A DNA stretch of 64,000 bases from Flavivirga aquimarina (GCF_030540835.1 NZ_JAUOEK010000172.1:62001-126000); one strand, 5' to 3'; shown: positions 10,262 through 20,349, counted from the stretch's first letter. Notes: generated by a model not told the origin, from the letters alone. Program-made: numbers and translations.

Positions 10262-10298
10262 TAAAAAAAGCAGTCATAAATTTTAACTTATGACTGCT
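10262..10298 (-). terminator. intrinsic terminator of the first susCD operon
   Basis: A perfect 11-bp inverted repeat (10269-10279 and 10288-10298, AGCAGTCATAA/TTATGACTGCT) with an 8-nt loop lies 40 bp beyond the SusD stop. On the minus strand it is followed by a run of seven T (A run at 10262-10268). Position and orientation fit Rho-independent termination. Confidence 0.85.
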
Positions 10299-10338
10299 TA
10301 TACTAAAACATAACAACTAATTCAAGTTTTTATATTTT

Positions 10339-12114
10339 TTACCAATCTGGGTTTTGTAATAAATTGGGGTTTCTTACAGTTTCATTTATTGGTAATGGCC
10401 ATAAGTAATTTTTATGGCTATATACTCTAGTACTTACTGGATCAATAATTAAAGCCCTTACAGGTCCTTTTCCAGAGGGGTAATCATCTTTAAAGTCATA
10501 AATAGCAATAGCTGGGTCAAAAAGATCAGTGTCATTTTCATATTCAGTCCCTTCAATAACATACCCAATTAAATCGTCATTTAGTACGTCTTTAGCAATA
10601 TCCCATCTATGTAAGTCATTCCAATGATTATTATCTTCCATATATAACTCTACTGTTCTTTCTCTTCTTATCTCTTCCAACATATTTAAGTTATTTGCGG
10701 TAACTAAGGTATTTGTTAATGGAGCAATACCTGCTCGGTCTCTTATTAAATTAACAGTCAAATTTAAATCAGCATCAGAAATTGAGCCATCACGTTCATA
10801 CAAAGCTTCTGCATAAGTAAGTAATACTTCAGCATATCTTAAATGGGGATAATTATAAGCTTCTGTTCTAACAGATCTATATTGATTCCAAGTTCGCCAT
10901 TTCCAATTAGATAAATTAGTTAATATAGTGGTTCCAAGTTCAGTTATTATATTAGACCCATCTGCTGGAATACTTCTCCCAAAGTTAGCCCACATTCTAC
11001 GATCTCTATTTATAAATTGATCAGATTGTTTAGCGTAACCTTGAAATTGAAGTGACTTGTCTATTGGTAACCCATCTAAGCACGAATACATATCTAGTGC
11101 TACTTGTGTAGGTGCATTTCTCTCTTCTGCTACTTGCGTAAATATACTTCCTATAGTATTGTCCGGAAAGCTATATATAGTTTGTATAATAAATTCATTA
11201 TTTGAAGCTTTCGTATAACCTCCAGGGTTAGAATCAGTACCTTCTAAAGTAAACAGCCATTTATATGAATTATTATCCATATTAGGATCGGCGTTTTGGT
11301 TCCAAATTTCATAAGCCCCACTATCCATTACCATTTTAGCCGTTGTAACGGCTTCTGCTATATAAGCTGCCGAATTATTTCCAGTTCCAGAGCCTTCAAA
11401 ATCAGTAGCAGTACCTACATATTTTTCAAAAGTACCTTCAAATAGTAGTACACGTGCCTTATAAGCTAATGCAGCTGTGGCACTAATCTTTCCTAGATCT
11501 TCACCTGTTGCTGATGTAGGTAAACTAGCAATAGCTAAGTCTAAATCAGCAAGAATTTGGGCTGCAACTTCGTATCTACTATTTCTTGGAGCAAAAAGAA
11601 TTTCTGAATCTACATTGGTTACTTCAGTTACAATAGGTACACCTCCAAAACGTTTTAGTAATCTAAAGTGGTGATAGGCTCTAAAAAAATAAGCCGTTGC
11701 AACATATTCACTTATCTCTGCTGCACTCCCTCCATTATCAACATATTCATCAGCTTTTTGAAGTAAAATGTTTGTTTCTCTAATATAATAGTACGAATTA
11801 CCCCAATATATATCAATATCTGTAGCAGTGTTGATGCCTTGACCCCAATTTTGTACCCAGGCATTAAGTTCTGTACCAAAATCTGTAATCATGTTAAACC
11901 CATTATTGTTTGCTGATCCATTACCAGGGTTTCTTACTGTTGGTGAATGCAAACCTCTATAAAAATGGTTAGAAGCATCTTCGAAATCTTGAGGTACGTC
12001 AAAAAACACTTCCTCGGTTATACTATCTAAATCTTTTAAATCAAGAAACGTATCTTCGCAGCCTACCAAAAAAAATAGAACCGCAGATAAAGACATTATT
12101 ATTGTTTTTTTCAT
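10339..12114 (-). CDS. SusD/RagB-family outer-membrane glycan-binding lipoprotein
   Basis: A protein of about 591 aa. I chose the ATG at 12112-12114 because it directly precedes a compact lipoprotein signal (MKKTIIMSLSAVLFFLVGC); an ATG at 12156, abutting the SusC stop, would add 14 unlikely residues. TPR-like helices, the RTEAYNYPHLRYAEVLLTYA region and the final YLWPLPINE and NPNLLQNP elements are characteristic of SusD/RagB. SusD proteins cap the SusC transporter and hand over oligosaccharides. It follows susC on the same strand and ends at a strong terminator. Confidence 0.93.
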   Translation of the reverse strand: MKKTIIMSLSAVLFFLVGCEDTFLDLKDLDSITEEVFFDVPQDFEDASNHFYRGLHSPTVRNPGNGSANNNGFNMITDFGTELNAWVQNWGQGINTATDIDIYWGNSYYYIRETNILLQKADEYVDNGGSAAEISEYVATAYFFRAYHHFRLLKRFGGVPIVTEVTNVDSEILFAPRNSRYEVAAQILADLDLAIASLPTSATGEDLGKISATAALAYKARVLLFEGTFEKYVGTATDFEGSGTGNNSAAYIAEAVTTAKMVMDSGAYEIWNQNADPNMDNNSYKWLFTLEGTDSNPGGYTKASNNEFIIQTIYSFPDNTIGSIFTQVAEERNAPTQVALDMYSCLDGLPIDKSLQFQGYAKQSDQFINRDRRMWANFGRSIPADGSNIITELGTTILTNLSNWKWRTWNQYRSVRTEAYNYPHLRYAEVLLTYAEALYERDGSISDADLNLTVNLIRDRAGIAPLTNTLVTANNLNMLEEIRRERTVELYMEDNNHWNDLHRWDIAKDVLNDDLIGYVIEGTEYENDTDLFDPAIAIYDFKDDYPSGKGPVRALIIDPVSTRVYSHKNYLWPLPINETVRNPNLLQNPDW

Positions 12115-12156
12115 TTGTATAAAATTTTTATAAATAATTAATCGTTTTTGCATCAT

Positions 12157-15100
12157 TTAAAATGCTAAATTAACTCCAAAGGCTAAAGTACGCTGAAATG
12201 GGTATACAGATCTTTGAACATTAGCATTAGTTGTAGTTGGAACATTCCCATCTTCAGGATCATATCCATCTACCAAAGAACTGAACTCAAAAAGGTCGTT
12301 TCCAGAAAAATAAATGCGTATTTTATCCATGTTTAATTTTTCTAAAACTTTAGATGGTAATGAATATCCTATAACGATATTTTTAAGACGTATGTATCTG
12401 TTATTTTGTAAAAACACATCTGTATTACCCCAATTCCAGTTTGCCAAACCCTGTTGAGCAGTTAATCTTGGATAGGTTGCACCAGTGTTTTCTGGAGTCC
12501 ATGTTTTACCATTATAAGCGGTAGTTAAGTTTGGCCAATTTCTAAGAAATGGCGCTGCACTAATTCCACCTCTAATTACGTTTTGTTTTAGAGCCCCCTG
12601 AAAAAATGCTGTAAAATCAAACCCTTTGTATTTTGCTCCCAAATTTATACCAAAAACATAGTGTGCCTGAGCATCCCCTGCAAATTTAACATCACCCTGA
12701 CCTTTTTCATTAGGATCATCTCCATTTTGATCGTTAATTACACCATTACGATCTAAATCTACTTTTCTAGTATCTCCTATACGTATTGCATTTGCACCTG
12801 TAGGAACTTCTGAACCAGATCCTGCATATTGCGCATTATAAGCGTCTACTTCTGCTTGTGTTTGGAACAAACCATCTGTTTCCCATACAAAATAAGAATT
12901 TAATGGATATCCTTCCACTTGTGGGCGTAAGCCTGCTTGTATTAAACTTCCTCCTGCTATATTAACTAATGTATTATTGCTATCACTCATATTGACACCA
13001 ATATTATATGAAAAATTTCCTTTTGTGTCTTTCCAATTTAAAATAGCTTCCCAACCTGTAGTTTTTAAGGTTCCATCATTCGTTTTTGGAGGCGTAGCAC
13101 CTAGTACTAGAGGGTATGTTACATTTACAAGCATACCTTTGTTTTTTCTTTCGTAGGTCTCAAAAGTACCAGTAAGTTTGTTGTTAAACAACCCAAAATC
13201 AATTCCTATATTCTTCATTTCAACATTTTCCCAAGTACGTGTTGTAGTTGTTAATCCATTAACAAAAGCAGTTGGGGATAACGCTACACCATCACCAAAA
13301 AATTCTGTACCCGTTCCTATTGTAGATATATAATCGTATTGACCTATACCTACTTGATTACCACTTGAACCAAAACTAGCTCTAATTTTTAAATTACTTA
13401 ATGCCTCAAAACTTTCCATAAACTGTTCTTTATGAACATTCCAACCAACAGAAGCACTTCCATAATTATTAAACTTAAATCCAGGAGCAAATCGAGATGA
13501 ACCATCACGTCTGCCAACTAATTCTACTAAATATTTTTCTTGATAATCATAATTAATTCTTGATAAATAAGAATAAAGACCTTCATGATCTTGACCTCTC
13601 TGACGATTGTTATTAGCTCCACCATTAGTCTGCTGACCCAAAGCTACTAATATGTCATATACTCCTTCATCTACAAAGCCAGTTCTTCTTCCCGAAAGTC
13701 CCTGAAATTCACTCTTTTCAGCAGTCATACCAACCATAGCTTGTATATTATGTTTTCCTATACTTTTCTCATAATTTAAAAAACCACCATAAGTTTGGTA
13801 TGATTTAGTAATATGTCGAGCTTCTATACTAGGACTTCCATTTATTGAGTTATTAGCTAATTCACCATTCCAATTATGTACTAAAACATTTATAGTGGTA
13901 ATATCTTGTCTGCTATTTACGTGATTATAGGTAGCATTCGCATTTGCACTAAACCCATGCCCTAAATCATATTTAAGATTTAAAGAAACTTTAGCTATAT
14001 TCTCTGTTATATTGTTTCTACCACCATCAGTAGTAGCAGCTATAGAATTAGTTCCTCCTGCATTTCCAAAGTTTGCATACCATTGCCCTTGAGCATTTTT
14101 TGAAGGAAATAATGGTGGATCCTGTCCAACTAATCCTCGCCCAAACCCAGATGAGGGACTAGATGTAACATTTTGTTGTAAAGAAATATTTGTTCCAAAT
14201 GTTATTTTTTCAGAAATATCAAAATCAGTGTTTAATCTTACAGAATACTGTTTTATACCATCATAAGCAGTTTTTAAAGCGCCCTCCGATTCAGACAAAC
14301 CAAAAGATAATCTATATCTTGCTTGGTCTGAACTTCCTGAAAGACTCAAACTTTGTTGATGCCCCGTGTTAGAACCATATAATTCATTAAAGCGATCACT
14401 TGGCGCAACATACATAAGTCCGTTATATCCCTGACCAGGTCGATTCGTTTGAACAAAACCTGTTACACCATCTGCAAAAGCTCTTATGGTATCTTCTCCC
14501 CAGCCCCCATAAGTAGGAGTGGTATCTTGTTCTGCTGCGTCTAGCCATAATTGCCCATACTCTTGCATATTACCAAAAGGAGCTCTCAATCCAATAAAAT
14601 TGGTTCTAATCATACTATTAAACTCAATCTTCATTTTTCCTTTACCTTTTTTAGTAGTAACTAGAATGACACCATTTGCTGCTCTAGAACCATAAATGGA
14701 AGCCGAACCATCTTTAAGGATACTAATAGATTCTATATCGTCTGGGTTCATTTGGTAAAACTCACTATTATCAAATGCAGGAGCGCCATCTATTACAATT
14801 AATGGGCTTCCTCCATTAATTGACGTTGTACCTCTAATTTGCAAACTAACACCTTCATTACCAGGTCTTGAAGACGTTCTGCTAACTACTAATCCAGGTG
14901 ATTGTCCTTGCAATGCTAATGCAACATTAGTTACAGCACGATCTTCAAAAACATCAGATTTAACTTGCTCAACAGCCCCAGTTAAAGATTCTTTTCTTCT
15001 TTCACCAAAACCAACAACGACAACTTCATCTAAAGTCGTAAGGTCAGGTTGTAGAGTTACATTAATAGAGGTATTGCTTCCCACAGTAATTTCTTGTGTT

Positions 15101-15429
15101 ACAAAGCCTAAATAAGAAAAGACTAGTATACTGTTGCTCGATGGAGCATTTATAGAGTATTTACCATCAAAATCGGTTACTGCCCCTGTACTGGACCCTT
15201 TTACTATTACATTTACCCCAGGTATTCCCATATTGTCGTCAGAACTGACAACGATACCTGTAATGGTTATGTTTTGTTCAATGTCTAAATTCGAAATTGG
15301 TTTTTCGAGAGAAGAGGTTATTGTAGCTGCATGTACTTGTGTAAATGTGCTACAAAATAAAAAGCCTACTATACCAAATAGCCTTGCTAAAAGTTTCAGT
15401 GTTAACTGATTGTGTCTTAGTTTTGTCAT
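12157..15429 (-). CDS. SusC/RagA-family TonB-dependent oligosaccharide transporter
   Basis: A protein of 1090 aa. A signal peptide ends near VHA (about residue 35). A carboxypeptidase-D-like regulatory domain follows (ITGIVVSSDDNMGIPGVNV, about 52-130), then a plug with DEVVVVGFGERRKESLTGAV and SIYGSRAANGVILVTTKKG, and a 22-strand barrel ending in aromatic-rich LAFGVNLAF. It imports oligosaccharides across the outer membrane using TonB energy. It has no STN domain, so it is not expected to signal through an anti-sigma factor, which agrees with control by the neighbouring HTCS. It is transcribed away from the 16074 operon, with shared operator-like repeats in the 644-bp gap. Confidence 0.95.
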   Translation of the reverse strand: MTKLRHNQLTLKLLARLFGIVGFLFCSTFTQVHAATITSSLEKPISNLDIEQNITITGIVVSSDDNMGIPGVNVIVKGSSTGAVTDFDGKYSINAPSSNSILVFSYLGFVTQEITVGSNTSINVTLQPDLTTLDEVVVVGFGERRKESLTGAVEQVKSDVFEDRAVTNVALALQGQSPGLVVSRTSSRPGNEGVSLQIRGTTSINGGSPLIVIDGAPAFDNSEFYQMNPDDIESISILKDGSASIYGSRAANGVILVTTKKGKGKMKIEFNSMIRTNFIGLRAPFGNMQEYGQLWLDAAEQDTTPTYGGWGEDTIRAFADGVTGFVQTNRPGQGYNGLMYVAPSDRFNELYGSNTGHQQSLSLSGSSDQARYRLSFGLSESEGALKTAYDGIKQYSVRLNTDFDISEKITFGTNISLQQNVTSSPSSGFGRGLVGQDPPLFPSKNAQGQWYANFGNAGGTNSIAATTDGGRNNITENIAKVSLNLKYDLGHGFSANANATYNHVNSRQDITTINVLVHNWNGELANNSINGSPSIEARHITKSYQTYGGFLNYEKSIGKHNIQAMVGMTAEKSEFQGLSGRRTGFVDEGVYDILVALGQQTNGGANNNRQRGQDHEGLYSYLSRINYDYQEKYLVELVGRRDGSSRFAPGFKFNNYGSASVGWNVHKEQFMESFEALSNLKIRASFGSSGNQVGIGQYDYISTIGTGTEFFGDGVALSPTAFVNGLTTTTRTWENVEMKNIGIDFGLFNNKLTGTFETYERKNKGMLVNVTYPLVLGATPPKTNDGTLKTTGWEAILNWKDTKGNFSYNIGVNMSDSNNTLVNIAGGSLIQAGLRPQVEGYPLNSYFVWETDGLFQTQAEVDAYNAQYAGSGSEVPTGANAIRIGDTRKVDLDRNGVINDQNGDDPNEKGQGDVKFAGDAQAHYVFGINLGAKYKGFDFTAFFQGALKQNVIRGGISAAPFLRNWPNLTTAYNGKTWTPENTGATYPRLTAQQGLANWNWGNTDVFLQNNRYIRLKNIVIGYSLPSKVLEKLNMDKIRIYFSGNDLFEFSSLVDGYDPEDGNVPTTTNANVQRSVYPFQRTLAFGVNLAF

Positions 15430-15468
15430 AAATTTTTTGATTTATAATGTTAGTTTAAATTGTTAAGG

Positions 15469-15532
15469 CAATGTTAATTATTAAGAATAAGAGTAGTAAT
15501 AAATTATTATTCAATAACTATAAATTATAGTT
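15469..15532 (-). promoter_or_regulatory. HTCS operator-like element and -7-like box upstream of susC
   Basis: Read on the minus strand: a perfect 8+1+8 palindrome AACTATAATTTATAGTT (15516-15532), then a second ATTTAT ending at 15499, exactly 21 bp after the ATTTAT in the palindrome, then 22 bp, then TAACATTG (15469-15476), one mismatch from the -7 consensus. The 26 bp at 15499-15524 recur identically, inverted, at 15947-15972. A direct repeat at two helical turns suits an AraC-type DNA-binding domain such as that of the HTCS. Confidence 0.65.
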
Positions 15533-15946
15533 CTTTTAATTAAAAGTAGAAGCTTCAACTTAATTGTTTTATGTTAAAATTTTGTTTATAATGTTATTTA
15601 GTAGGTTACTTTTCTGTTATTTTTTTCAAAATTAAAACTTAATAAAACACATAATGTTTAATAGTTTTGGGATGAGGTTTTATGGGGTATTAAAAGGATG
15701 GGAATATTCTAAATAGTTGTTCCGAATAATCTAATGATTTGATTTTAAGGCAATTATAGTGTGGTGTTAAAATGCATATTTATTTTTGGGATTCCATAAA
15801 AGAATTAATTGGTAAAGAATTTAAAATCACTTCATGTAATTATTCTTACGAAAAGGTTTTAGTAATGAGATTTATAGGCGCATATTGTATTTTACGGAGT
15901 TGAAATATTTATAATTAGAGAAAAACATGATGTAAAAGGATGATAG
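15533..15946. other. gap between divergent operators, no gene recognised
   Basis: About 410 bp of AT-rich sequence. A 43-codon frame (15772-15903, plus) has no recognisable homology, and CAAAATTA at 15627-15634 gives an isolated -7-like box on the minus strand without a matching -33. I see no RNA gene or mobile element. Confidence 0.4.
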
Positions 15947-16002
15947 TTTATAGTTATTGAATAATAATTTATCCTTGATATTCATCATTCTGTTTATACT
16001 TG
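15947..16002 (+). promoter_or_regulatory. HTCS operator-like element and -7-like box upstream of the GH88 operon
   Basis: The right half of the palindrome (TTATAGTT, 15948-15955) and its downstream ATTTAT copy (ending 15972) are identical over 26 bp to the inverted copy upstream of susC. The left palindrome half is degenerate (4 of 8). After exactly 22 bp comes TATACTTG (15995-16002), a -7-like box, 71 bp before the GH88-like start codon. Confidence 0.6.
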
Positions 16003-16073
16003 CTATAAAATATATAGGAATTTTTCAGAATAACATAAAATCCTTAATTTAACACAAAAGACATAATACAGAT

Positions 16074-17285
16074 ATGACTCGATTATCATTATTACTATTA
16101 ACCATTTTTTTAATGGTTGCATGTGCTTCGCCTAAAAAGCAGGAACCAATATTTAGCCCAACAAAAATGTTGGATTTAAGTGTTTTAAAAACAAAAGAAA
16201 CACTTAAAGGTTTATCTGCAACAGACAGCTTTTTAAGAAATATTCCACAAGATAAAACCCATTGGGAATTTGTAGGGGTTAGGGATTGGTGTAGTGGTTT
16301 TTGGCCTGGAGTGCTATGGTATGCCTATGAGTACACTAAAGATGAATCGATTAAAAGCAAAGCTGAAAAATTTACCCTGCCTATTAAAACTATAGCATAT
16401 AGTCCGGCAAGAAATCATGATATTGGCTTTATGGTGTATTGCAGTTATGGTAACGGTTACAGGCTAACAGGAAATGAAGAATATAAGAAAGTATTATTGG
16501 CAGCCGCAGATACGTTGGCAACACTTTATAACCCAAATGTAGGGTCTATTTTATCTTGGCCAATAAAGAGGGAGGAATATTCACATAATACAATTATAGA
16601 TAACATGATGAATTTAGAGCTTCTTTTTTGGGCTTCTAAAAACGGAGGAGATAAGCGTTTATATGATATAGCTGTAAGCCATGCAGAATTAACCATGAAA
16701 AATATTGTTAGACCAGATAATGCTGTTTATCATTTAGGAGAGTTTAATGAAGAGACAGGAGAATTTATTAAAGGACATACACATCAAGGGTATGCAGATG
16801 AATCTATGTGGGCAAGAGGTCAGACATGGGGTATTTACGGTTTTGCAATTGCATACAGAGAAACTGGGAATCAAGAATTTTTAGAGACTTCTATAAAGTT
16901 AGCAAATCATTTTTTAGACCGTTTGCCTGAAGATGGTATACCATATTGGGATTTTGACGACCCGAAAATACCAAATGCTCCAAAAGATGCATCAGCAGCA
17001 GCTATAGCTGCCTGTGGGATGCTAGAATTAGCAGGTTTAGTTAAAGATGAAAAATTAAAAGAAAAATATATAAATGCGGCAAATAATTTTGTAGAAAAAC
17101 TATCATCTAAAGATTACTTTAGTGGTGATACAAATCAAGCCCTTTTATTGCATTCTACAGGGCATTACCCTAAGAATTCAGAAATTGACGTACCAATAAT
17201 TTATGCAGATTATTATTATATGGAAGCTTTAACGCGATTAAAAAAGATAGAGGTTCTAAATAATGCCTCACTAGCCCAAAAGTAA
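16074..17285 (+). CDS. GH88-family unsaturated uronyl hydrolase, lipoprotein
   Basis: A protein of 403 aa with a lipobox (VACAS) near residue 17. It has the alpha/alpha-barrel landmarks of GH88: NHDIGF (Asp116), IIDNMMN (Asp176), HQGYADESMWARGQTW, and DASAAAIAACGM. The two Asp residues correspond in motif context to the catalytic pair of unsaturated glucuronyl hydrolase. GH88 enzymes hydrolyse, by hydration of the double bond, the unsaturated uronic acid that polysaccharide lyases leave at non-reducing ends. This implies that the target backbone contains uronic acid and is cut by lyases. First gene of the plus-strand operon, downstream of an operator-like element. Confidence 0.88.
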   Translation: MTRLSLLLLTIFLMVACASPKKQEPIFSPTKMLDLSVLKTKETLKGLSATDSFLRNIPQDKTHWEFVGVRDWCSGFWPGVLWYAYEYTKDESIKSKAEKFTLPIKTIAYSPARNHDIGFMVYCSYGNGYRLTGNEEYKKVLLAAADTLATLYNPNVGSILSWPIKREEYSHNTIIDNMMNLELLFWASKNGGDKRLYDIAVSHAELTMKNIVRPDNAVYHLGEFNEETGEFIKGHTHQGYADESMWARGQTWGIYGFAIAYRETGNQEFLETSIKLANHFLDRLPEDGIPYWDFDDPKIPNAPKDASAAAIAACGMLELAGLVKDEKLKEKYINAANNFVEKLSSKDYFSGDTNQALLLHSTGHYPKNSEIDVPIIYADYYYMEALTRLKKIEVLNNASLAQK

Positions 17286-17312
17286 ATAGGGTTATTAAAT
17301 ATAATTAATAGT

Positions 17313-17367
17313 TAATGTTTCCAGATAATGGCTATAATGGCGATAGTCTAGGAGACATTACTTTTTT
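17313..17367 (+). terminator. weak terminator-like hairpin after the GH88 gene
   Basis: TAATGTTTCC (17313-17322) pairs with GGAGACATTA (17351-17360) apart from one G-T pair, with a 28-nt loop, and is followed by a T run at 17362-17367. The long loop makes it weak; it may attenuate rather than end transcription into the GH29 gene. Confidence 0.3.
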
Positions 17368-17426
17368 ACTAATAGTATGAGAATTCAATAGATTAGATAG
17401 CAAATAAATGTTGATAAATAATAAAG

Positions 17427-19193
17427 ATGAGAAAACTAATTTTAGTATTTATAGGTCTTATTTTAATTTTTAATTCAAGTTGTAAGGAAGTTCAAAGCCA
17501 AACTCAATTAGAAGAGGAAGTTAAACAGATTACTGATGAAGAACGTATGGAATGGTGGAAAGAGGCACGTTTCGGAATGTTTATTCATTGGGGTATTTAC
17601 TCCATTCCAGCAGGTTTTTATAAAGGAGAACCGCAAAAGAATAGTGCCGAATGGATTATGAATAGAGGAAAGATTCCTATTGCTGAATATGAGACATTTG
17701 CTAATGAATTCAACCCAACAAAATTCAATGCAAAAGAATTTGTAGCCTTAGCTAAAGAAGCTGGTATGAAATATATGGTCATTACGGCTAAGCATCATGA
17801 TGGGTTTTCTATGTTTAATTCTAAAGCTAGTCCATATAACATTGTAAAAGCCACACCTTTTAAGCGCGATGTTTTAAAAGAGTTGGCAAAAGCATGTCAG
17901 GAGCAAGGTATTAAATTCGGATTTTATTATTCTCAAGCGCAGGATTGGCATCATCCAGGAGGTATGGGGAATAACTGGGATAAAACTATTGAACGCGTAA
18001 GTAGTGATGCCTATGTGTATGAAAAAGCACTACCAGAAGTTAAACAATTATTGACTGAATATGGACCAATTGCTATTTTTTGGTGGGATACACCACGTAA
18101 AATGACAAAAGAAGTTGTAGATAGTTTATATCATATAACCACAGCTTTGCAACCAAAAATTATAACTAACGACCGTTTAGGAGAGGCGTATCCCGGAGAC
18201 CATAAAACTTTTGAAAGACATGGTCCAAGACGCACACCAGAAGCAAAATATTGGGAATTGTGTCAACCTATTAGTGGTAGTTGGGGATACCGTAGTGATG
18301 ATAATAATTTCAAATCTATAACAACGCTAATTCGTAATCTAATAGACCAAAGTAGTAAAGGAGGGAACTATTTACTTAATGTAAGTCCAACCTCAGAAGG
18401 AACGATAAAGTCTGAAGCAACAGATAGATTAAAAGCTATAGGAGCATGGATGAATACAAATAGTGAAGCTATTTATGGCACAGAGGCAAGCCCATGTGCA
18501 GATGAGCCAGAATGGGGAAGAATTACAATGAAGACCATTGACAATAGAGGGCTATTATACTTACACGTATATGATTGGGCTGACGGTGCATCGCTTCCTA
18601 TTAGACTTAATAATCAAGTAGAAGCCTGTTATTTGTTATCAGATAAAAGCAGAACTTTTAATGCAATACCTTTAGGAGAAGGAATACAAGTACAGTTAAC
18701 AGGGAATGCTCCTGATGCTATTGCTTCTGTCATAGTATTAAAATTAAAAGAGCTACCCAATGCACTTCCGCAAAAACCATTGGGGCAAGATGATGAAGGC
18801 GTAGTAACATTACCTGCATTTCGTGCACAATATGAGAATTTGCAAGGTCCTGGAGCGCAATATGATGAACGTAAGGATTGTGTGAGTAGTTGGGAAAGTG
18901 AAACAGCACGTGTATACTGGACATTCACAATAGAAAAACCAGGTGGTATGGTTGATATAAGTGCAGAATTTGCAGGAAATAACGATACTGAAATAACACT
19001 TACTTTTAATGGTAAATCTGAAAATATTAAAATTCCTGCAAGTGGTAATTCTAAAAAGTTTAAAGTTGTAGAATTAGGCAGTTTTGCTATTGATAAAGTA
19101 GGTTATTATGAAATTTCCATGCTACCTGTAGCAAATAAGTGGAAAGCAGTTAATATGAAAAGAGTCACCCTAAAGCCTAAACAATCAAAATAA
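17427..19193 (+). CDS. GH29-family alpha-L-fucosidase, lipoprotein
   Basis: A protein of 588 aa with a lipobox-like NSSC near residue 19. The catalytic barrel starts with WWKEARFGMFIHWGIYS, followed by ITAKHHDGFSMF, the His-rich substrate site of GH29. The expected nucleophile is Asp221 in IFWWDTP. After a C-terminal beta-sandwich, residues about 465-585 form another beta-rich domain with TITLTFNG-like strands. GH29 enzymes remove alpha-linked L-fucose with retention. It shares the operon direction with GH88, 141 bp downstream. The second GH29 in this window (28063) is only partly similar, so the two probably cleave different fucosyl linkages. Confidence 0.92.
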   Translation: MRKLILVFIGLILIFNSSCKEVQSQTQLEEEVKQITDEERMEWWKEARFGMFIHWGIYSIPAGFYKGEPQKNSAEWIMNRGKIPIAEYETFANEFNPTKFNAKEFVALAKEAGMKYMVITAKHHDGFSMFNSKASPYNIVKATPFKRDVLKELAKACQEQGIKFGFYYSQAQDWHHPGGMGNNWDKTIERVSSDAYVYEKALPEVKQLLTEYGPIAIFWWDTPRKMTKEVVDSLYHITTALQPKIITNDRLGEAYPGDHKTFERHGPRRTPEAKYWELCQPISGSWGYRSDDNNFKSITTLIRNLIDQSSKGGNYLLNVSPTSEGTIKSEATDRLKAIGAWMNTNSEAIYGTEASPCADEPEWGRITMKTIDNRGLLYLHVYDWADGASLPIRLNNQVEACYLLSDKSRTFNAIPLGEGIQVQLTGNAPDAIASVIVLKLKELPNALPQKPLGQDDEGVVTLPAFRAQYENLQGPGAQYDERKDCVSSWESETARVYWTFTIEKPGGMVDISAEFAGNNDTEITLTFNGKSENIKIPASGNSKKFKVVELGSFAIDKVGYYEISMLPVANKWKAVNMKRVTLKPKQSK

Positions 19194-19245
19194 GATTATT
19201 TTAAAAATTTGCTAAGCAATGATTGTACTAACATAAAAGTATCTC

Positions 19246-20349
19246 ATGAAGTTTGCTATAAAAAAAAATCTAAGCATACTATTATTTGTTGTGTGCACTA
19301 CGCTTTCCTATACCCAAAATCCGATATTAAATAACCTCAATGAAGCCCCCATTTATGGAGGTTTAGAGATGAAAGATTATTGGGTTTGGGGAAGCTCCGT
19401 AATAAAAGGAGATGATGGTAAATATCACATGTTTGCATCACGTTGGCCAAAAATGTTGCCTTTTCACCCAGGTTGGATGATAGCTTCAGAAATTGTACAC
19501 GCTGTTTCCGAAACGCCCGAAGGACCTTATAAATATGAAGATGTTGCTTTAGGAGCTAGAGGAACTCAATATTGGGATGGAAAATCATGCCACAATCCTA
19601 AAATTGTAAAGTATAAAGACACTTATATTTTGTATTACATGGGGTCTACGCATCCTTACGAAGATGTTACCAAAAAAAATAGTCATGAATTTGATTTATC
19701 TAGTAAATGGTGTATAGCTGGCAGATGGGGAAAACGTATTGGCATTGCAACATCAAAAAGCCCATACGGACCATGGAAACGATTAGATGCACCTATATTA
19801 GATGTAAAACCTAATACGTATTATAGTTTTTTAACTTCAAATCCGTCTCCATTAATTAAAAAAGACGGGTCGGTGGTTTTGCTTTTTAAAGGTAGAAGTT
19901 ATAAAGAAGATGAAATAAAGCATAGCGATATGAGTATTGGAGTGGCTACCGCACCATCATTTGATGGTCCATATACTGTTATAGGTGATACTCCATTATT
20001 TTCTATGGAACGTTTTGGCGAAATTGAAGACCCCCATTTATGGAGCGATAACGAAGGGTATCATATGATAGCTAAAGATCAAAGAGGCAAAATAACGGGG
20101 CATGCAGGTGATGGTCTTTTGGCACACTCAAAAGATGGTATTAATTGGGTGATCGATGAGTATCCTAAAGCATACACAAAAACCGTAAAGTGGAATGATG
20201 GTAAAACTATTAAGCAAGGACAATTAGAACGTCCATTTGTTTTTGTTGAAAATGGAAAACCAACACATATCTTTTTTGCAACTATGGATGGTCCAGGAGG
20301 ATTTGGAAAAGGGACAAAAACTTGGAATATGGTAATCCCATTAAAATAA
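19246..20349 (+). CDS. secreted beta-propeller glycoside hydrolase-like protein
   Basis: A protein of 367 aa with a Sec signal ending near SYTQ (about 24). Repeated blades such as DGKYHMFASRW, YKDTYILYYMGS, DGSVVLLFKGRS and NEGYHMIAKDQ are typical of the five-bladed propeller shared by GH43, GH32/68 and GH117. Acidic residues in the expected positions include KGDDGK early and GEIEDPHLW near residue 262. I cannot place it in a numbered family. It lies between the fucosidase and the sugar transporter, 53 bp after the former and 38 bp before the latter, so it probably hydrolyses an oligosaccharide in the periplasm. Confidence 0.75.
   Translation: MKFAIKKNLSILLFVVCTTLSYTQNPILNNLNEAPIYGGLEMKDYWVWGSSVIKGDDGKYHMFASRWPKMLPFHPGWMIASEIVHAVSETPEGPYKYEDVALGARGTQYWDGKSCHNPKIVKYKDTYILYYMGSTHPYEDVTKKNSHEFDLSSKWCIAGRWGKRIGIATSKSPYGPWKRLDAPILDVKPNTYYSFLTSNPSPLIKKDGSVVLLFKGRSYKEDEIKHSDMSIGVATAPSFDGPYTVIGDTPLFSMERFGEIEDPHLWSDNEGYHMIAKDQRGKITGHAGDGLLAHSKDGINWVIDEYPKAYTKTVKWNDGKTIKQGQLERPFVFVENGKPTHIFFATMDGPGGFGKGTKTWNMVIPLK

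Noticed and set aside
15772-15903. 43-codon ORF between the divergent operators
   Set aside because: No recognisable family and no promoter or start context; kept only as part of the gap description.
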